Positions 46,345 to 51,185 of a DNA stretch of 51,185 nucleotides are shown one piece after another (the stretch's first letter is position 1; the number at the start of each line of letters is the position of its first letter). Origin of the DNA: a virus. The stretch covers positions 1-51,185 of the IMG/VR virus record IMGVR_UViG_3300027747_001067. One strand, 5' to 3'. Made by a program: the position numbers and the translations under genes. Under the pieces are notes generated by a model. That model saw only the letters and a program-made list of their open reading frames with translations. It did no database searches and had not been told where the DNA came from.

Positions 46345-47596
46345 TTGCTGTCTCCTTTGGTGCGTCTCGATCAACGATGACAAAACCTTCTTGCATCACG
46401 ATGTCTGGCCACTCCGAAACAGGACGCAAGACAAACGGTGCGTATGTGTCGAGTGTACCAGTACCATGAACTTCTGTGGGCCACGGATACTCATGCGGTT
46501 CAATCTCTGCAATGCGCCACTTGTTGAGAGCGGCGAGGCGCGCACGATACTGACCTACCCACTGTTTGTCTAGTAGGGCAGTACCCGAAGTGAAAGATAA
46601 ATCCACAAGAGGTTCAGCCACCCGCTCTGCCTTGAGGTGCACATAGTCCTTCTCACCCATGTACCACTGGCGGCAGCGCTCAATGTAGTTCTCTAGCCGG
46701 GGCTCCCCTGTGTACACTTTCTCATTGCGAGGCTCGCCCTTGCGGGGTCCACTCTTGAATGGCGTGGTGTCCAGGATGTAGTCCCTATCGGACTGGCCGA
46801 AGGAGATGGTGGGCTTACGCACAATGGCGTGAAGCATGCCCCCCACGGTGGTGTCATCGGGCAGATCGAACTGCTTCTGCAACTGGCCACGCTGCAACAG
46901 ATCGTGGGCGATGCTCATGTAGTGCTGGGTCTGTGGCTCAATTGGGCACGAGGCTCCACGGATGCGAGGGCTGATGCCCGTGGTCTTGTAGTCCACGATC
47001 CACAAGGAGCGCTGTGGCTTGTGGAACAGCAGCAAGTCAGGCTGCATAACACAGGTCACAGGGTCCATGCGCTTGTCGTCCAGTGTCAGGTCTGTACGCA
47101 GCAGGCACTCGTTGCACAGGGGGACAAAGTCAGGCCCGCTTAAGAACTCGTGCATGCTACGACCATTGGCAAGGGACCCCTCGATGGGCAGGTCCTTGGA
47201 CACGAGGGACCAGGCCCACCCGCAAGTGGCGTCCTGCTCTTCGACGGCAACGATCTCACGCGTGCGTTGGTCCCCAATGGACAGCTCCTTGCATACGCTA
47301 CGCATCTCGTCAATGCGTGCCTCAAGCTTGGCCTGGTATTGGATGTGGGCTGACTCCACGGTGTTGCTGGGGTTCATCAGCAACTCGAGGGCCGCGTGGA
47401 ACCACGTGCCCTGCGAGAGGGCCACGCTGTAGCGCAGCGCTGGGACGAGGCCCAGCTTGCGAGTGAGGTAGTAGTGGAATGGGGATCCGAGCGAACGGAA
47501 GTCGGATGATCGGACGGGGGGACGACGCTCAACCAGACCGTGCTGGGCGAGCAGATCACGCGACCCCACTGGGGTCGACCGGAACTCAGGTGGCAT
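46334..47596 (-). CDS. PD-(D/E)XK nuclease (RecB/Cas4-like)
   Basis: A 420-aa nuclease. The core has GTWFHAALE (63-71; His67), QPDLLL (D187), IVDYKT (D202, K204) and QTQHY (222-226), the motif series of RecB-type exonucleases. It should resect or cut DNA with Mg2+. No four-Cys iron-sulfur arrangement as in Cas4 is evident. It starts at 47596 behind AGGAGAACAAT. Together with the ATPase downstream it fits a phage recombination and repair set. Confidence 0.88.
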   Translation of the reverse strand: MPPEFRSTPVGSRDLLAQHGLVERRPPVRSSDFRSLGSPFHYYLTRKLGLVPALRYSVALSQGTWFHAALELLMNPSNTVESAHIQYQAKLEARIDEMRSVCKELSIGDQRTREIVAVEEQDATCGWAWSLVSKDLPIEGSLANGRSMHEFLSGPDFVPLCNECLLRTDLTLDDKRMDPVTCVMQPDLLLFHKPQRSLWIVDYKTTGISPRIRGASCPIEPQTQHYMSIAHDLLQRGQLQKQFDLPDDTTVGGMLHAIVRKPTISFGQSDRDYILDTTPFKSGPRKGEPRNEKVYTGEPRLENYIERCRQWYMGEKDYVHLKAERVAEPLVDLSFTSGTALLDKQWVGQYRARLAALNKWRIAEIEPHEYPWPTEVHGTGTLDTYAPFVLRPVSEWPDIVMQEGFVIVDRDAPKETANVQ

Positions 47597-47608
47597 ATTG
47601 TTCTCCTG

Positions 47609-48988
47609 TTAGGTGGTAGTAAGTAAGTTTAGTTCAGTTTGCGTCTTAGTCACTGGCCAGTACTTGACCTGTGCAAAAGTCATGCACGGCATATAATTTC
47701 CGTAACTTGTTGTTGGAAGCCTGCCCAACACAAACTTCGTTGAGGCATACAGGTCTCCAGTTCCTGCCCTGTTGATAGTTCCAACTGTTCCACCATTCAA
47801 AACTGCAGCAACGATTGGATCGCTAGTTGTGTTAACGCTGCAAGCATAACGTGTTTGTGCGTTGAGGGTGTACCCTCTATACACTTCATTTGGACCACCA
47901 GAACTCAAACTTGGTCCGCGCGCTGCAACGCCAATATTGGTAGAGTTTGTGAACACTTCAAATGTTGGTCGTGGACTAGGGCTGTTACTGTCCATAAACC
48001 CGACGATCTCTGTGTAAGCACCGGGTGTTTGCTTGTGAATGATGCCGCTCCAGTAAAGCGTACCGTTGGTGGTGCTCACTTGGAAAGGAGAAGCATCAGC
48101 AATGAAACACTGGTCAGCTGCTCGTGTCACAGCAGCAGTAGTTGTTGGGATGTACGAGGATGCTCCGTTGCCTGCTTCAAGTTGCGCGCCCCAAACGTAA
48201 ATGCCGCTTCCAGTAGTCCCTGCATATGAGGTTGTGGTTCCGTCTGTAGACAGCCTCATTTGACAGTTTGCGCTTGTTTGTCCAGCAGCGGTTGTAAATC
48301 GCATTTCAATCCGATACCACCCGGTTGTTCCGATTGCTGTAACCCTTGTGTTACCGGCGACTGATTCGCTAACAATGTTTCCGTTTGACAGGTTTACCAT
48401 GTTAGTCGCGCTGCTTCCACCGTTTTCATACAGCTGGACAAATGTTCGTTCGACTGCTTTTGCCCAAACGCTGAAGGTATATGCCGTTGAAGCAGAGGCA
48501 GTAGGCACACTTAATGTTGCATGCACTCCGTTTGTAGTTGTTTCTTCAACTTTGACAACTGTTCCGCTTGATCCAGTTGGGTTGGTGGTTGTGACTGTTC
48601 CTCTTGTCGTATTCACTGCTGAGAAGTTCCAGTTCACTGCGCCGCCAGTAGTTTGAAATGACTCACTCCAGTTCAACAGGTTCGTTGCGCTTCCCTCAAT
48701 TAGCAGCCCTCGAGGGGCTAGCGTGGTCGGGTTGTAGTCAAAGCGTGGCACACCAGCAGCAACACTTTGCACATAACCACTGCTGTTGATAAAGGTGGCT
48801 GTTCCAACTGCACCTGAAGTGGTTGAAGAACTTCTATCAAAGGTGAAGCGCGAATCCAGAGATGACATCTGGGTAAAGTCAAGGGTGAGCGTGGACCCGT
48901 CGCTTGCTTCGAGTGCGGGGTAGATGCGGTTACGCTGATCGCGTGTGCCGAAGGCGTCAAGAGAAGACGCGCGTGTTCTGTTCATCAC
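47609..48988 (-). CDS. lectin-like fibre/spike protein (459 aa)
   Basis: A 459-aa protein of Thr/Ser/Gly/Asn-rich strands. The segment RGLLIEGSATNLLNWSESF is a hallmark I recall from phage head-fibre and spike proteins with a concanavalin/LamG-like fold. The following repeats (TAYTFSVWAKAVERTFVQLYENG, WYRIEMRFTTAAG) fit the same fold, which binds surface sugars. It lies inside the replication/recombination arm, away from the other virion genes. Codon use is more A/T-rich than in its neighbours. The start at 48988 overlaps the upstream gene as ATGA. Confidence 0.7.
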   Translation of the reverse strand: MMNRTRASSLDAFGTRDQRNRIYPALEASDGSTLTLDFTQMSSLDSRFTFDRSSSTTSGAVGTATFINSSGYVQSVAAGVPRFDYNPTTLAPRGLLIEGSATNLLNWSESFQTTGGAVNWNFSAVNTTRGTVTTTNPTGSSGTVVKVEETTTNGVHATLSVPTASASTAYTFSVWAKAVERTFVQLYENGGSSATNMVNLSNGNIVSESVAGNTRVTAIGTTGWYRIEMRFTTAAGQTSANCQMRLSTDGTTTSYAGTTGSGIYVWGAQLEAGNGASSYIPTTTAAVTRAADQCFIADASPFQVSTTNGTLYWSGIIHKQTPGAYTEIVGFMDSNSPSPRPTFEVFTNSTNIGVAARGPSLSSGGPNEVYRGYTLNAQTRYACSVNTTSDPIVAAVLNGGTVGTINRAGTGDLYASTKFVLGRLPTTSYGNYMPCMTFAQVKYWPVTKTQTELNLLTTT

Positions 48989-49503
48989 ATCTCCCCAACG
49001 TGGGCGTTCACCTTAGTGCCAGCAGTGGCAACAAAGTTCAACTCAACCAGTTCAAAACCCTGGGAGTCAACGACAAAGTAAGCGTCCGTGTTGCCCGTGG
49101 AAGGTGCAAACAGTTTGGCATCACCCGCACCCTTGGTCAGGGTTGCTGCGGCCAGAAGTTCCGTGCCGTTGAGGGTGAGACCGGTGCTTGCAGAACGAAG
49201 GCTAGCCATGGTGACTTCGGCAATCAGGTGGGGGATCCAGTAGCGGGTATCGCTGCATAGGGCCCAGCCAATTACACGGATAGTGGGAGTAGCAGCAGAA
49301 GCCCAAGGGTGAATCTTCATGTAGTTCGAAGTGGAACCAAAGACGATTGAGCCACGAGTTGCCGTAGTAGTGCTCACGTCAGTTGCGGGCCGGGTCGTAG
49401 TGGGGTTACGAACCTGCGCGGTTGCTGCGGTAGTGACATCCGTACTACTCTTGTTGCCAAGATAGGTGTTGCGGACGATGGTGTTGAGCATCACGTGTGG
49501 CAT
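48985..49503 (-). CDS. structural beta-rich protein (172 aa)
   Basis: A 172-aa protein of Ala/Thr/Ser-rich strands, without Lys/Glu-rich helices, starting at 49503. Segments such as VMLNTIVRNTYLGNK at the start and TPTIRVIGWALCSDTRYWI in the middle suggest a jelly-roll or fibre-like part. It is coupled to the lectin-like gene, so the two probably form one surface structure (base and tip). No family recognised. Confidence 0.65.
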   Translation of the reverse strand: MPHVMLNTIVRNTYLGNKSSTDVTTAATAQVRNPTTTRPATDVSTTTATRGSIVFGSTSNYMKIHPWASAATPTIRVIGWALCSDTRYWIPHLIAEVTMASLRSASTGLTLNGTELLAAATLTKGAGDAKLFAPSTGNTDAYFVVDSQGFELVELNFVATAGTKVNAHVGEM

Positions 49504-50045
49504 GGTGGTTCCTCAGAGGGGGTGATAGTGGGGAGTATAGGGCACAGTGCCGCGTTGACCAAGAGGCGTACTGCCCACTCGGCCACGGCACGGCGTGCAC
49601 TCATGCTGGTGTTCGGTAAGAGAATCAGACCAATGTTTCTTTCAAGCAAGATGCGATGCAGGGCGTCGATCGCATTCCAGGGATCAGGCAGATCCTTGGT
49701 GGGGTTCATGGTGTCGAGCAGGTTCCCTTCGAGCAGGAGGTAGGGGTAGAAGCAGGCTTCTTTGAGTCGGTCCATTGCCGCTGTGAATTTGCGGCGACCG
49801 TCGGCGGTCAAGCAGTTCCCTGCCACCTCGGCTAGTGAACCCTTCCGCTCGATTAGACAGGCGACTTCGTACCCCTTGAGTGCGTAGTCCCCGGTGACGA
49901 GCGTGACCTTCTCGGTCTTGAGGCGGTGGGTTCGTGAACTCCGGGAGAGAGCAGGCAGGTCCGACCGAAGCGACGGAAGGTGCTCCGGAAAGGGCAGCGG
50001 CTTCTTCTCCCTAGAGTCCACGAGGATCGTGAGTTCGTTGTTCAC
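49491..50045 (-). CDS. ERCC4/XPF-type nuclease (184 aa), GTG start
   Basis: A 184-aa nuclease starting at the GTG at 50045. The ERCC4 core is visible: ILVDSREKKPLPFP (D10, R12, E13), GDYALKG (52-54) and ERK (66-68). The usual ERKxxxD has Ala/Glu at the last site (ERKGSLAE), so the second metal position is altered. ERCC4 proteins cut branched or flapped DNA. The upstream gene is polA, only nine bases away, so the nuclease may process replication intermediates. It overlaps the next gene by 13 bases. Confidence 0.85.
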   Translation of the reverse strand: MNNELTILVDSREKKPLPFPEHLPSLRSDLPALSRSSRTHRLKTEKVTLVTGDYALKGYEVACLIERKGSLAEVAGNCLTADGRRKFTAAMDRLKEACFYPYLLLEGNLLDTMNPTKDLPDPWNAIDALHRILLERNIGLILLPNTSMSARRAVAEWAVRLLVNAALCPILPTITPSEEPPCHT

Positions 50046-50054
50046 CCCCGTAGC

Positions 50055-51185
50055 CTAGCTGAAGTCGTACTCCAAGGGAACTGTGTTGCCGTAGTGGGAC
50101 TGGAGCTTGGCCCAGTACCCGGTGTCACGGACCTCCTCAATGTGGGACTTGATCTTGGACTTGAGGGTGTCGAGGTCCACGGAGGGGTGGACGTCGAGGT
50201 AGACCGCGTCATAGATCTGGAGGAACATCTTGACGTGGGGGGACAGGAGGGGGGCGATGGCTCGCTGGATTGCGAGGAGGGTGTTGCCGGCCTGGGTCTG
50301 GATAGGGAAGTTGACGATCTCGTTGAGGTGCTCGTCGCTTCCCCCCACGAAGGTGCGGGACTGGCCGGTAAAGGGAAGGACAAGGTGGCCGTCGATGTCG
50401 GCGCGTCGGAGAAGGGAATGCTGCCAGGCATGGAGGCCGGGGCGGGCGTCGGGTCGGGTCTCGGCTACCTGCTCGAAGAAGGACAGGGGCATGAGCTGGC
50501 CGGTCATCTCGTGTACTGACATCCGCATGCGGAAGGGGGAGGCAAGGAAGAGGTCGGCGAAGTTCATGGTCTTGCCCACTTGACGTTCAAGTTTCTTGAA
50601 GGTTTGTGAAGTAAGGCAGGTCTTGCCGAAGAGTTGGACGGCTCGGTCTGTGTGCAGGTCGAGTCCATTGTTGAAGGCGTCAAGGAGAGACCTGTCGCCA
50701 GAGCACAGGGCAGCTACGCGAAGCTCGATCTGCGAGAGGTCGAGAGACAGGATCGTGCCACCATGGAAGCGGGACTTGATGCAGGCTTTGATCTCAGGCG
50801 GGAAGGTCTGGGCCGAGGGACTCTTGCAGGTGATGCGGCCCTGAATGGTGCCACCTTCGGAACCCGAGTTGTCCTTCGATGCGGATGGCACGGGATACCA
50901 GACTGGGAAGGCGAGCCCGTCAGCCTCGCCGGGGTATGGGAGCGGGAGAACGGTGGACGACTTGTCTTCGGGCTTGTTGCGCTTGCCCTCGAGCAGGGGC
51001 CAGATGTAAGTGGAGAGCATCTTCTGTGCGCGCTGATGAGCGGCTGCAGCTGTGAGTACGGCGATCTCCTTGGTGTCAGTGTCGAGGAGGAAGCCACGGA
51101 TCAGGTTGCGGTTGGCGTCAGAGAATGAGAAGGCCCGGGTCTTCTCGGTGAACTGGGCAAGGGGGTGGGAGAGGACGTCGATGTT
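50055..51185 (-). CDS. DNA polymerase I family, C-terminal part (polymerase domain); continues from base 1
   Basis: Codons 289-664 of the polymerase, in frame with the part at 864-1. Motif A is LDLSQIELR (catalytic D437), motif B is RQVGKTMNFADLF (R489, K493, F497), and motif C is LQIYDAVYLDV (D614). Departures from canonical PolA: Tyr of DYSQ is Leu, the Gly after the O-helix Phe is Ala, the O-helix Tyr is Phe (F501), and HDE in motif C is YDA. Both catalytic Asp residues remain. Phe at the position of E. coli F762 fits a lytic phage enzyme. The stop is the TAG at 50055. Confidence 0.93.
   Translation of the reverse strand, partial: NIDVLSHPLAQFTEKTRAFSFSDANRNLIRGFLLDTDTKEIAVLTAAAAHQRAQKMLSTYIWPLLEGKRNKPEDKSSTVLPLPYPGEADGLAFPVWYPVPSASKDNSGSEGGTIQGRITCKSPSAQTFPPEIKACIKSRFHGGTILSLDLSQIELRVAALCSGDRSLLDAFNNGLDLHTDRAVQLFGKTCLTSQTFKKLERQVGKTMNFADLFLASPFRMRMSVHEMTGQLMPLSFFEQVAETRPDARPGLHAWQHSLLRRADIDGHLVLPFTGQSRTFVGGSDEHLNEIVNFPIQTQAGNTLLAIQRAIAPLLSPHVKMFLQIYDAVYLDVHPSVDLDTLKSKIKSHIEEVRDTGYWAKLQSHYGNTVPLEYDFS
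50235..50244 (+). repeat. Polar motif GTGGGGGGAC (plus strand)
   Basis: An exact copy inside polA; the coding strand reads TCC CCC CAC (Ser-Pro-His 603-605), the same tripeptide as at 337. A minus-strand near-copy (GTGGGGGGAA) lies at 50339-50348. Confidence 0.85.

Noticed and set aside
1-51185. CRISPR arrays, tRNA genes, insertion sequences, integrase or repressor
   Set aside because: I looked for regularly spaced repeats, T-loop-like GGTTCGA patterns, transposase DDE motifs and recombinase residues and found none. A tRNA search program would be needed to exclude tRNAs fully.

Overview
This window reads as the complete genome of a lytic, podovirus-like tailed phage, opened inside its DNA polymerase gene. 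The reading frame of a family A polymerase runs off the left end on the minus strand (864 down to 1) and continues in the same frame from 51185 down to 50055, giving one uninterrupted 664-codon protein. The molecule is therefore circular as assembled, or circularly permuted. I see no integrase, repressor, tRNA or CRISPR array. I also see no single-subunit RNA polymerase and no recognisable endolysin. The virion set (TerL, portal, scaffold-like protein, capsid, a nozzle-like tail protein and several very large internal-protein candidates, with no sheath or tape measure) suggests a short-tailed phage. A predicted lipoprotein/transmembrane spanin candidate suggests a host with two membranes. The host cannot be named; one Cys-rich motif weakly recalls planctomycete proteins.

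Layout: there is one divergence point (about 11.4 kb) and one convergence point (about 43.3 kb). The minus arm runs from 11399 down to 1 and on through 51185 to 43285. In order of transcription it holds a D5-type SF3 helicase-primase, a 387-base structured intergenic region with origin-like repeats, several small genes each behind a similar leader, a MoxR-like AAA+ ATPase with a VWA (CobT-like) partner, an Fe-S uracil-DNA glycosylase, small unknowns, PolA, an ERCC4-type nuclease, two virion-like genes (one lectin-like), a PD-(D/E)XK nuclease, a RecA/Sak4-like ATPase and a possible ssDNA-binding protein.

The plus arm runs from 11439 to 43333. It starts with four unknown genes, then TerL, portal, scaffold-like protein and major capsid protein. 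It continues with a metallophosphoesterase, a small HExxH protein, a ferritin-like protein, three small basic proteins, an ADP-ribosyltransferase-like candidate, adaptor and tail genes, a Cys-rich protein and a glycosyltransferase-like protein. A lysis-type cassette follows (small membrane proteins, a spanin candidate and a nucleotide-metabolism domain protein), then the nozzle-like protein and large internal virion candidates. Genes are packed tightly, with many ATGA, TAATG and GTGA overlaps and good Shine-Dalgarno sequences.

The most striking signal is not a gene. The 10-mer GTGGGGGGAC occurs 12 times on the plus strand and only twice on the minus strand. It is scattered over both transcription arms and read in different codon frames, so it appears to be a strand-polar DNA signal. 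Other structure worth attention is a cluster of TGGTC repeats beside GC-rich palindromes near 9.7-10.0 kb (candidate origin), and a family of four 80-base leaders that share an AAAAGGGAG-type box and a hairpin.
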